DNA of 40,242 nt from Candidatus Thorarchaeota archaeon (GTDB lineage Archaea; Asgardarchaeota; Thorarchaeia; Thorarchaeales; Thorarchaeaceae). The notes below the pieces were generated by a model. The model saw only the letters and a program-made list of their open reading frames with translations. It was not told the DNA's origin and searched no databases. Location of the stretch: contig JAUWOA010000008.1 in NCBI GenBank assembly GCA_030612365.1, positions 1 to 40,242 of the forward strand, in the 5' to 3' direction. Every line of letters begins with the position of its first letter. Position 1 is the stretch's first letter. This document shows, piece by piece, positions 8,858-19,000 of this stretch. The position numbers were made by a program, and so were the translations under genes.

Positions 8858-11638
8858 TCATTCGCGTAGAACGTCCACCTTATCTTCCGTAAATCTTGAT
8901 GTCAATAGCACTGGTATGAGCGCTGAGATCAAGACAACAATCGCAATTGCCGCCATGCTAAGGATGGCAAGCGGGGACAGGACAATTTGCGGCCGGACCA
9001 ATATCTGAGTGTTCTCGCTCACATTGGCAATATCACCAAATAGCTGGATGAAGCCAGTGAGCAGACCTAGCATAAGGGAGAACAAAATCATAACCAACAC
9101 TTCGCCCGCGAGCACCTTAAGGGTCTGTCCACGGGTGAACCCTCTTACGCCAAGAAGCGTAGTTTCATACTCTTTTTCCTTTAACGTAAGCCCTACTACT
9201 AGCAAGGTTCCAACAACAGCGAGCACGCAACCGAAGAGGATGCCTACCCACCTTGCACGGGTACCGCCTACTTCGAATGTATTCTCTTGTGCGGCCGCAA
9301 CTCTTGTCGTCGTGGAGTCCGTATCAACAACCTCAGGGAACGCGGCGGAAATTTCCGCTTCAAGGAGCGTACCGTTTGTGCCTGGAATTGTCTTCATCAA
9401 TAGAAGCCCAGTCGATATGTCTTCGAGGTCGGTTTCGTTGAGATAATCATAAGGCACGTACGAAGGGTACGTTCCACCAAAGGCAATCTCCCCGACCATA
9501 TCCGACAACAGATCCTCTACTGGGCTCACATAACCAATCAACGCCACTATATCCATCCTGTGGAGGTCACTTGAATCGGTTCCCCTGAGAGTTATGGAGT
9601 TTCCAACACGAAGTTCTAGCTGTCTTGCTAATGAAACTGACAAGATGATCTTGTTGCCAGTGAAGTTTGAAAATACATCCTCAAGAACTGCGCCGGAAAA
9701 CCAGCTGGGTTCATAGAAGGCCGCTTCAGTCCAGGTAGCGGGTTCTATTCCTCTGACGTCAACCCCGCCCCGAGAGCTTGTCATCGTAAGCCAGTATTCG
9801 GTAGTCACGTCTGTAATGCTCTCAATATTCTGGGCAAACTCCTGGATTTCCGTCATATCCGATCCAGCAAGGAATGATGCGCTCACATCAGAACCCACAT
9901 AGTAAAGGTTGGTCCTTTCAAGCCTATCCTGCTCCGCAAACAAACTGCCTACGCTAAATACACCATAAGATACAATGAGAGCCACAGTAAAGACGAGTGC
10001 CGCATTTCTCACAGGATTCCTTTTGACATTGCGAGTTGCCAACGCTCCAAAGGGCCCAAAGAATCTCCCGCCAATACGAACCACAAATTCCTGAAACTTC
10101 TGGGAGCCGCTCAACAGTATCTTCGTCAGGCCATACAGAAACAGTATTGGTCCTATGAAATTGAGAAGGGCATCTATGGGGGTCCAAAGCAAAATCGCAA
10201 TAAGAACAATGAAACCAGAGCTCATGGCAGTAGCTAGCAGAGTCTGCATGCTGATTCCCAAGATCCACACTACAATCTTGTAAGTGCCCAGCAATAGAGC
10301 TATCCGAGGCAAGAGATTCTTGTATTCGCGCTGCTCTTCGATGTAGATGTACTGCTTGAGACTGTCTAGAGGATCCAGTTTTGCTGCACGGTCCGCAGGT
10401 CCACGCACTGACCATAAGGCAATGAAGAGACCAAAGCCAATGATGACAGCAGTATTGATTGGATTCGCACTCAGCGCAACGAATGGGGTTTCCATGCTCA
10501 CATCAAGAATCAAATGGGCAATAGCGGTCCCACAGAACAAACCAGCGACCCCTCCAATCAACCCAATTATGGCTCCCTCGAACATCAACATACGTTTGAT
10601 TACCTTCGGCCCGAATCCCTTGGTCTGCAGCAGGCCAAACTCTCGTCTTCTTAGATTGTAGCTTACATCACTCAGCATCGTTGAGGAGTACCAGCTCATG
10701 AAGATAATCGGTGCTGCCAAGCTCACAAACGCCAGAATTAGAATTCCTGACATTAATGACAGCATCTGCAATGTAGAACCAATGAGGTTAGTAACTTGAG
10801 TGTTGAAATGAGCTGTTCTATCCTCCACCCTTGCTAGGGTATCAGCGATGTTCGCGGACGATGCCCCTACATCATAGGGATTTACTAGAACATCTCGGTC
10901 CAGTCTGGCTAGAAAGCCGCTGGACATGACCATGCGGGTCACGTTCTCCTGTTGGTCGAACCACTGAACCATGGGCTGGATTGTAGATTCCCAGTCTACA
11001 ATCAAGAGATCATAGGTTCGCCAATCACCTATCTCAATTTGAATGAAGCCTAAGTCAATAATCTGCACAGGATTAAGCAACCGGACGGTTTGCGATGGAA
11101 TGTCGATGAACCCAGCAATCGTCAGATTAATTTCCACAGATGAGAAGTACGGAAACTCTGTAGTCTGAATTGGTATGGATGTCTGAATAATCTCACCAGC
11201 TTTCAAGAGCGAGGCATTCGCAGAACTCGCAACTACCCACGTTTCATTTGCAGCAAGTGACGTGGACCCATTGATATGCTCGAAAGTATTCCAAAGCGTA
11301 CTCTGTGGATCAGCTCCCACAATGTCAAAAGATTCGCCTCTACTTGCATTATGGTTGTATGTGTACTTGCTGTAGACGTCTGCGCTCACAACGTCAGGCA
11401 TATCCTCCATGAGCGCCTTAAGATCAGTAAAGTTCTGGTTTGACCAAGTGATGTTGTTTGCTGAAATGCGAGCATCATAGTCAAGCTCGTCGAGAGCATT
11501 CAAGAGAGCCTCCTTGGTCATGACATCAGCGGAAACAATCATGCTTGAGAAAAACGTGGTCGCAATCAGCACTCCGATTGTGAGTGCAATGAACAGCTTA
11601 TGGCCTCTGAGAACCCTCTTGATGGCGTACTTGAACAT
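8858..11638 (-). CDS. FtsX/MacB-family ABC permease, large duplicated form
   Basis: A 926-aa integral membrane protein. A first membrane helix at about 14-34 is followed by a large outside domain to about 285. The first FtsX core (helices about 288-316, 352-380 and 395-413) contains RRREFGLLQTKGFGPKVIKRM, the typical coupling segment. More helices lie at about 445-510 and 547-567, then a second outside domain to about 780. The second FtsX core ends the protein, with LGVRGFTRGQTLKVLAGEV and a final helix before LLTSRFTEDKVDVLRE. This two-half layout matches large FtsX-like permeases. GGAGAGAG lies just upstream of ATG. It pairs with the adjacent ATPase. Substrate unknown; the surrounding secreted proteins make an envelope role likely. 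Confidence 0.92.
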   Translation of the reverse strand: MFKYAIKRVLRGHKLFIALTIGVLIATTFFSSMIVSADVMTKEALLNALDELDYDARISANNITWSNQNFTDLKALMEDMPDVVSADVYSKYTYNHNASRGESFDIVGADPQSTLWNTFEHINGSTSLAANETWVVASSANASLLKAGEIIQTSIPIQTTEFPYFSSVEINLTIAGFIDIPSQTVRLLNPVQIIDLGFIQIEIGDWRTYDLLIVDWESTIQPMVQWFDQQENVTRMVMSSGFLARLDRDVLVNPYDVGASSANIADTLARVEDRTAHFNTQVTNLIGSTLQMLSLMSGILILAFVSLAAPIIFMSWYSSTMLSDVSYNLRRREFGLLQTKGFGPKVIKRMLMFEGAIIGLIGGVAGLFCGTAIAHLILDVSMETPFVALSANPINTAVIIGFGLFIALWSVRGPADRAAKLDPLDSLKQYIYIEEQREYKNLLPRIALLLGTYKIVVWILGISMQTLLATAMSSGFIVLIAILLWTPIDALLNFIGPILFLYGLTKILLSGSQKFQEFVVRIGGRFFGPFGALATRNVKRNPVRNAALVFTVALIVSYGVFSVGSLFAEQDRLERTNLYYVGSDVSASFLAGSDMTEIQEFAQNIESITDVTTEYWLTMTSSRGGVDVRGIEPATWTEAAFYEPSWFSGAVLEDVFSNFTGNKIILSVSLARQLELRVGNSITLRGTDSSDLHRMDIVALIGYVSPVEDLLSDMVGEIAFGGTYPSYVPYDYLNETDLEDISTGLLLMKTIPGTNGTLLEAEISAAFPEVVDTDSTTTRVAAAQENTFEVGGTRARWVGILFGCVLAVVGTLLVVGLTLKEKEYETTLLGVRGFTRGQTLKVLAGEVLVMILFSLMLGLLTGFIQLFGDIANVSENTQILVRPQIVLSPLAILSMAAIAIVVLISALIPVLLTSRFTEDKVDVLRE

Positions 11639-11671
11639 CTCGTGTCACTCTCTCCTGTCGCGATGTGAATC

Positions 11672-11680
11672 CAATATAAG
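11672..11680 (-). promoter_or_regulatory. TATA box of the ABC permease gene
   Basis: CTTATATTG on the minus strand lies 34-42 bases before ATG 11638. Transcription about 25 bases downstream would leave a short leader holding the Shine-Dalgarno site. The spacing suits an archaeal core promoter. Confidence 0.5.
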
Positions 11681-11693
11681 GTGACTGTAGGAT

Positions 11694-11810
11694 TCATCCA
11701 GCCATTCCGAAACTCGAAAGGAAGAAAGTGATCGAATCATCCCCTGCAAGTTCAAGACTTGTCATGATGTTGTCAGCTAGTGTGCTAAAATCGGTCCTGA
11801 AGTCTGACAT
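11694..11810 (-). CDS. possible 38-aa leader ORF
   Basis: A short frame of 38 codons begins at ATG 11810 with GGTGA 7 bases upstream and ends 56 bases before the permease start. It encodes MSDFRTDFSTLADNIMTSLE and then a short hydrophobic end finishing FGMAG. It has no recognisable family. A palindromic TATA box (11880-11887) lies about 70 bases upstream. It may be a leader peptide of the ABC operon or chance; codon composition alone cannot decide at this length. Confidence 0.25.
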   Translation of the reverse strand: MSDFRTDFSTLADNIMTSLELAGDDSITFFLSSFGMAG

Positions 11811-11844
11811 TGTCGTTTCACCACGTGAATGTTCCGTGAAATGG

Positions 11845-11911
11845 GAACGTTTGGCCTATCCCAAGCTCAAGTGCATCTTCTTATAAGTAGTTTGGTAAAC
11901 GCCAAACGTTC
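11845..11911. promoter_or_regulatory. inverted repeat bracketing a palindromic TATA box
   Basis: Two perfect 11-base arms, GAACGTTTGGC at 11845-11855 and GCCAAACGTTC at 11901-11911, flank CTTATAAG at 11880-11887. A third half site GTTTGG lies at 11890-11895 and pairs with CCAAAC at 11902-11907 across 6 bases. On the minus strand one arm covers the BRE side of the TATA box and the other the expected start point. This arrangement suits a dimeric repressor controlling the ABC operon. No regulator gene lies next to it. Confidence 0.45.
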
Positions 11912-11958
11912 GGTAGAGTTCAATCGAACAGGGTTAGGCAAACATTAGGTGCTGCGAC

Positions 11959-12552
11959 TCATCCTTCGTCTGGCGCGAACTCGGTGGGCTCAGATAGTTC
12001 ATCCCAAGCCCTCCTCTTGTCGTATACTACAGCCACGCCTATTACCATTGCCATAAGAGTAAGGCTAGATAACACCACAATTGGCATCGTCACCGAAGGG
12101 TCGATTGGGCTATGGGTGGATTCAATCAAGTTCACTGTCAGGTGGTAGGTTGTAGCTGAATTGTTCGCCATGTCAAAAGCGGAAATCCAGAGTTCATGAC
12201 TCCGATTGAATTGTAGCCTGTTAATGGATGCGGCATAGTAGCTTCCGTTGTAAAGCAACTCGTATTCCGTACGATTCAGAGTTGTATCCTGGATTACTAG
12301 TGAAACATTCCTTACGCCTGAAACCGGGTCTCTCACGTCAGCCCATACCGTGAAAGGCTCGCCCCCATAGGCTGATCTTGAAATGTTCCACACTTCTATT
12401 GTAGGGCGAAGGGTATCCTGGAGACCTGCAACAGCCCTTTGTTGGGGATTTGCTGCTGCGGATGTTTTGACAACAATGCTGGGAGCGAGAATCATCACTG
12501 CAGCTAGAATGACGACCATATAGAAAACCGTTCTGCCGCTCATAGTAGTCAT
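11959..12552 (-). CDS. small Ig-like membrane-anchored surface protein
   Basis: A 197-aa protein with an N-terminal signal helix (about residues 8-27), an outside domain and a C-terminal membrane helix (about 153-176) followed by an acidic tail ending FAPDEG. The outside part contains DPVSGVRNVSLVIQ and SAFDMANNSATTYHLTV, the same Ig-like pattern as the repeats of the two large surface proteins in this window, and several N-x-S/T sequons. No clear Shine-Dalgarno site precedes ATG 12552 or the in-frame ATG at 12543, so a leaderless transcript or a distant promoter is possible. It could be an accessory subunit of the surface layer or of the nearby ABC system; no specific function can be assigned. 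Confidence 0.8.
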   Translation of the reverse strand: MTTMSGRTVFYMVVILAAVMILAPSIVVKTSAAANPQQRAVAGLQDTLRPTIEVWNISRSAYGGEPFTVWADVRDPVSGVRNVSLVIQDTTLNRTEYELLYNGSYYAASINRLQFNRSHELWISAFDMANNSATTYHLTVNLIESTHSPIDPSVTMPIVVLSSLTLMAMVIGVAVVYDKRRAWDELSEPTEFAPDEG

Positions 12553-12949
12553 TCAAATGAACCATTCGACCCTAATTAGATTCTCTGTTAATGCAGCCCA
12601 TCTAGATAACGGGCAGCAGACGAAGGACAATCGTATGGAAAGAAGAAGGAAAGGGTGGGCACCGGGATCAACAAGCAAAGCGACGCTTGCCGCGCCACCA
12701 CCATATCTATTTCGCGTCGCCTTCCGATGTACTCATTTTGGAGTACGCGCAAGACTCTCAACCGCACGCCATAGTTGATGAATCGACTTGTTTACGATAC
12801 CTGTGCCCTTGATGCAATGCATCTATGTCATTGCGCTTCATGTCCTTATAGCTTTTGGTTCCTGCCCAGTTCCCCCATATTGAATGGCGGCGCTAGGTTC
12901 AGGGTATCCGTCTGCGGCGAAAACTATTAGGACATATTATGTTTGGCTT

Positions 12950-12970
12950 CGGATATATAAAAGTTATCCG
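12950..12970 (-). promoter_or_regulatory. TATA box inside a short inverted repeat
   Basis: CGGATA at 12950-12955 and TATCCG at 12965-12970 enclose a perfect box, TTTATATA on the minus strand at 12953-12960. It is the best TATA match in the gap but lies about 400 bases before the nearest minus-strand start (12552). Confidence 0.4.
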
Positions 12971-12999
12971 GTGTTGTCTTCCCGAAACAAGGGAGAGAA

Positions 13000-13020
13000 G
13001 GAAGAGCTCAAGACTCTTCC
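13000..13020 (-). terminator. hairpin terminator of the giant surface-protein operon
   Basis: GGAAGAG-TCTTGAG-CTCTTCC forms a perfect 7-bp stem 10 bases past the stop at 13030. On the minus strand it is followed by the pyrimidine-rich TTCTCTCCCTTGTTT. Position and strand fit the end of the two-gene operon. Confidence 0.65.
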
Positions 13021-13029
13021 TCATGCTGT

Positions 13030-16000
13030 CTAGTCCCTATGCCTGAGCATCCGGCGCCTCTTCTTCCAAGCCAGTCCCAAATAACCCAATACACTGACAG
13101 GCAGAACAGCTACCACGACTGTCGTGACAGCTGCCATCAATAAACCAGATGGAGATATTTCAACGAACAGTGGTACTGGAGGCATAACGCTGCTGTTGCT
13201 AACTACGTATACCAGGTTCTCGTCGAAGAGCATTAGGTCGAGGATTCCGTTGTCGTCAAAGTTGCCAACAGCCGTTCGTTTGATACCATGAGCAGCTGCA
13301 TATGCCCCAAACACACTGCCATCTGAGCTATCGATGACAGCCACATAGCCATAGCTGTTGAGAACAATATCGAAGATGCTGTTCGAATCAACGTCCAAAA
13401 ATTGCACCCGTTTCCGAATGACTGTCGGTGCATCGTACTGCCACTCCTCGACGAAAGCTGTTCCGCTATATCCAACAAGCCCAACCTCTCTGACATTTAC
13501 TACTGCTTCATCCTCTGGATCAGTCTGATCCACATCGACTGCATGGACGCTGTCAATGGTTCCGTTTATTGTAACCTGCCAAAGAATAGTTCCTGGCCAG
13601 ACAACACCTGGGTCAAATACTGTGACCTGACCGTTCCTGCAGCCAACTACCACATCATCACAGCCTGCGCTGTTGAAGTTGCCCGTGTCGATGGTATAGA
13701 CTCCCGAGGAGTCCAGACTCAATGTGCCGATATGACCTGCGAGTCCAGTGTAGAAGAAAACATTGCCATCCCTTCCACCAATCGCTATGTCGAGACGCGT
13801 ATCGCCATCGAAGTATCCCGTCGTGACAGCCGAGGTCCTCGAACTGGTATTGGTGCTGCTCACAAACCGTAGACCGCCATCTGTATCGTAGATGGCGATA
13901 CCTGCAGTCATGGCGACATCCTCGTAGACAATGAGATACTCGTTTCCAGGGATTGCCATGCTAAAGTTCCCTAACGCGATGTCAGTCATGGCATTGTTAC
14001 CGCTTGCCACATGATTGATTCCCGACAAAGCGATTCCTGTTGCCCCATCCACGCCAATAACCGTGTGACTCACACCATCGTAACAACGCATCAGCAAATC
14101 AAGGGTCATGTCATTTCTTAGGTTGCCGAACTGAATCTCACGGACTATCCCTGGCGTCGAGATATTCCACAAGACTGTGGGACTCAACGGGTCGAATAGC
14201 GTCAGTGTGTTGGTTCCATAAGCCACAGCATACTCGGTGATTCCGTCACCGTTGATGTCATGCACCCAAATGCTTTCAACCGCACTCACGAGTGTGTAGT
14301 TCCAATAGGTCGACCAGTATCCGAAGACTTCGATCCTCTCGGCAATCTGCGGTTCCATTTCCTTAAAGACGTAGAAATCCCCATTTGTTGCGGATCCCGC
14401 TATCTCGTCAAGTCCGTCACCATCGAAGTCCCCAGCGGCCAGTTCGCTGTAAGTATTTGAACTCATGTCGAACCAGACCGGCACACCAGTCATGGCATCC
14501 AGGGCTATTACGGCACCGTCATTCGTGCAGAGAGCAATCCCAAGTCGACCATCCGCGAATGTAGCAAGCATAGCATCATCAATCTCATCAACTTGAGGTT
14601 CGTATGACCACATAACCCCACCTGACGTGAATTCCTCGTAGTACACACCGGTATTAGTAACAATAACGGCCTCATAGAACGAGTCGTTGTCAAAGTCCTC
14701 AACAAAGAGCCACCGCATCGTAGAGGAAAATATGCTGCTTGAGTTGTATACGATGGCCTGAGTCTGAGGATCAACTGCCCAGAGACTATTGCGTGCACTA
14801 ATTATCTCATCATATCCATCATTGTTAAGATCTGCGATTGCAGGCATGCAATAATCAAGGCCAATCATATATGGAATCCGGAATATGGTTGTCCCATTGT
14901 TTCCGTACATGACTGTCAATGTGCCGTTAGTATGGAACACAGCGATGTCCAGATTCTCCCTGCCGCTGAAATTGCCAAGCACTACTGAGCCAAAGAACAT
15001 TTGTCCCAGATTCCGTTCCCACATCACAGAGCCACCCCAGCTTAGAACGGTGATGTTATGCTGCGGAGCGCCGCCATCAACGACGACAACTTCACTTGTA
15101 CTCGCGCCCATGACGTCGCCAATAGCCACCATGCCGAAAGCAAAGGTCCGTGTATCGTACCGCCAATGAAGATTGCCGGTTTCTGCGCTGTGCAACGTTA
15201 CATTGCCATCCCAATGATATACGGCTATGTAGTGTTGTGTTGGTGTCATGGCTCCGATAGTTATCATGTAGATGGGTACGCTAAAGTCACTGTTCGTCCA
15301 AAGAAGTGAGCCATCATCATCGAAAGCACGAAGCGTGCCTGTCTGCTCACCTCGCACAATTTCATCCTTTCCATCACCATCTATATCGAAAACAGCCACA
15401 GCATGCGTAACAGCACCCGAGCTTTCCGACACACCTGCTCCTGTTGTGCTATTCCAAAGCGACTGGCTATACATCAGAGAGAAAGTATCCTGACCTGAGA
15501 TGTCAATCTCCAGTACAAAGACATCTCCTCGCCTACACGAGATACCAATCTCCTCCCAGCCGTTTCCGTTGGTGTCATATACTGTCACCCCAGTGACAGG
15601 AGTGTCGTACCTGAGAGAGAGCCAGGCTTCTTCATGTTCCATAATGCCGCCACCGACATTGGAGTGTTTCAACTCATACACTCCGACTCGGTCCTCAAAG
15701 CCTGCTACAACCTCTCTGCGAGCATCGCCATCAGTATCGCCTACAGCTAGGTCCACAACTGGTCCGATGTTGAAGTGCGTGAACCTTGACGATGGATTAA
15801 TGCCAAAGACCCAATCTGCAGCCTCAGTATACTTCCTGTCAGCCCACGGATCGTTTGGCCTGATGTCGGCAGGATCGTAGATACTGCTGTCGGCTGCCTT
15901 GTGGAAGAAGTCGAATGCGAAGGAGTACATGAACCCTCCACCTCTCAGACCCATAACTGTGGGGCTATATGCCATGGGAGAAATGACATGGAGAGGACCA

Positions 16001-19000
16001 GCAAGACCCTCAACATAGTACATTACGCCCTCGGGCTCTTCGACCCTAGTTATGAAGCTGGGCAACGTATTCATTGGTTCTTCCTGATGCCACTGCATTG
16101 GCGAAGAGCCATAGCTCATTTGAATCCTATCTTCTATGGGAGCCTCAGCTGACTCATAGACAACCACCAAAGATTCCTCCGGAGCATCCAACTGATGAAT
16201 ATCTGGATTGATCTCGTTATTGTACGAACTAGTGGCCGCGTACATCCGGCTATCTTGCCAAATGAATGAACTGTTACTTGTAGCCACGTAGATGTCGTAG
16301 TCGGTCTTTGCAATAGAATCGTTTCGAGCAGCTATAGCAAGAGCAAAGCCGCCATCGCGTGTATTGATTATGTCAAAGTCCTGAATGTGGTAGTCCGCAA
16401 AGTCTACATACTGAACTGGGAAGCCAACCATGGACCAAACACCCCACGAGGTTGACGTCCTATAGTTGACTGTGCTACCAGCATAGAAGTATGCTACTCC
16501 TAGGGTACCGCTACTGTGCATGAACGCCTTTGGCTTCTGGTACTGGAATTCGGTCGTCCAGCCCGCCACACGGACTGGCTGATCCCAGTTAATCCCCGGT
16601 CCGCTACCGGTGTACCTGGTGATCCATATATCGTAATGGTACGTGGAAGTTGCGAAATCGTAGAAACGCGCAGTCCATGTCAAGTACAAGGTGCCGTTCT
16701 CGTGCAAGAAGAGCGCGGGGTCGACTTCATACTGAAGAGTATAACCATCGTAGGGTGATGGGTAAGAGTTGAAGCCGGTCGTAGTGTTTATTGTTCTCTC
16801 GTACGGTGACCATATATCTAGGGGCGCGACATAGTATTTCCAGTACAGGTTTTCATTCTGAACGAACACTCCGAAAACGAAGTCATCTGAAATGGTGAAC
16901 CCGTACTCGATGTCATTCTGACCCCTAGAGCTCAAATCATACAACTCCTGATACACGAGGTTGTACCGGGTGGATACGAGAGGAACTATTGGGTAGTTCG
17001 GCGAGGCTGTCACGACCTCGACCTTTTGGTAGGTGGAGATGCTTGTGTTCCACTCCCAGATATCGAATCCCTTCATATGGCCAATGATTATCTCCTGATT
17101 TGAGTCATAGTCTTGGTCGTCAAGGATAACACTAGTCACAGGGTTCCACTTCGTCACTTCATGCGGAGCTTCCCAAGCCTCAGCAAAGGCCGCGCCCCTC
17201 CATTCATAGACTTTCAAGAAACCGTCTTGTCGGACTTGAGTGACATTGATTCTTCCGCCGATAATCACCTCACGGAAACCGTCCTCATCTGTATCACAGA
17301 GTGTCATCGTTTCTATCGAGGCATAAAGGAAGTTATCATGTGCGCCATTGCCCACAAGGTAGTATGTGCCGTCAGGCACGTCCTCGTCCATGAAGTACTC
17401 GGTTGATGAATTCCACGCGTCGTGCGGGACGTTGTAGATAAACAAGAATGGTCCAGCTGCTACAACTAGCTCGTTCATTCCATTCAAGTCGATGTCATCA
17501 CCTGCACCAATGGCAGTGATTTCCTCGACCAGATCCCATCCGTCTGTAGTGTTGTAAATGGAATCTCTGAAATCGATGGTATGCACAAACTTGTATGTAT
17601 CGTCAATTCCCGTGTCCTCAAAGATGTAAACTTGCAGCCCTGCTGCAGCTACGAGCTCTTTGTATCCATCACCGTCGATGTCACAGTCCGCAACAACGTG
17701 CTTCACATGGTCCCAAATCACTCTCTGAAACTCACCTGAAATGCCACCTAGCTCCTCCCAGTAGTATGGGCTCGTGTCACTGGTTTCAGTGTGGTTGATG
17801 TCGAACGATCTAAAGGCTCGTTTGTACGTATTGTTGATCATATGCTCGAAAATGTAGACATTATTGTCATAATCTCCGACTATGATTTCACCATTGCCGT
17901 CGCCATCGATATCACCCGACGTTATTGAAAGAGTCCATTCCTTTAGGTCGAACTCAGTACTCCAAGATTCGGAAACATGATATCCCAAGTTTAAGGGTAT
18001 ACTGCCGCCAGCGGTAATTGCAAAGTCGTACTTGTATACCGTTGGATAGGTTGCAAATACGTAGCTTACTGACTGAGTGTGGACTGGCCAGCTATGGTAC
18101 AAGAAATGACCTACGGGGTCAGGTTTGACACTCCACATGGTGTACTCCGCGTCCCCCAAGGTTTCGTAGCCGAGGTCGCCGTAGAGATTGGTCATGAGTC
18201 CTGTCTGCATGCCCCAGCTATTCGGAACTATCCTGATGTCTGTCAGCCCCATGAACTTCATGTTCGTATCTGGGTTTGTATTTGAGAACAGCTTTTTATT
18301 CTCGGTCCAGCTTGGGTCATCGTTGGACCCCTCATTCTCCCAGTAGGTGGCACCATTCCTACCATCATAGCTGAGAATGATGTCCCAATCACCGTCTTCA
18401 TCCATATCCCAGACTTGTGGCTGTCCCCAATAGCAGTTCATTGCACGCTCGTTCATTTCCGCAAAGAACCCTGGGTGCAAGAGGAACATAGGTCCTTCCT
18501 CCAAGCTGCCGATATTTTCACAGTAGTACAGGAAGCCAGTTGATAGAACCATATCTTGATCATTATCATTGTCCCAATCAACAAAATGCATTCGTGGCAC
18601 GGTCTTCGCGTTCTGAATTGCTGTAGTCAACGCACCGGTTTCGTCAAAAAAGGCCATTTTAAGATTAGTAGCAGTATCGTAGACGTCGAGTTCTGTAGGC
18701 CTGCGGTAGAACTGAAGACCAGCATTGATGTCTCCGGGGTCAAGTCCATAGAGCCCATCAGCTGCTTCGGGGTTGAAGGAGCCCACTGCAGCCCAGAGGT
18801 ACTCGTCATCCATGAAAAGATGTGCTAGCTCTATTGTCAGTGGAGCATTCGACCAGCCGGCATTGTAAGGCTCGACGAGCGCAAAGAGAGCAGAGAGCGC
18901 AGGATCAGCAATAAGATCTTCGGGGTTTCCCTCGTAAACCCAGATGTCACCCAGTGAGTTGATGACAATCAGATTCTGGGGAAACGCCATGGCACCATAG

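Larger units (their letters stand above)
12553..13029. other. 477-base gap with several dyads and no convincing gene
   Basis: No believable protein frame or tRNA is visible. It holds the terminator at 13000-13020, a TATA-containing dyad at 12950-12970, a perfect palindrome GATGCA-A-TGCATC at 12811-12823 and GTACTC-6-GAGTAC at 12729-12746. It is long for a simple promoter, so an untranslated RNA on the minus strand starting near 12930 is possible but unproven. Confidence 0.4.

Noticed and set aside
9009-9446. Plus-strand 145-codon frame inside the permease gene
   Set aside because: It is antisense to a well-conserved FtsX core; its Ser/Thr/Pro-rich sequence is typical of a shadow.
12557-12778. 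Plus-strand 73-codon frame in the 477-base gap
   Set aside because: Composition is Arg/Ala/Pro-rich and unlike other genes here, it has no ribosome site, and it overlaps dyads.
12553-13029. tRNA, SRP RNA or RNase P RNA in the long gap
   Set aside because: No T-loop, SRP helix 8 or RNase P core motif could be seen on either strand by eye.
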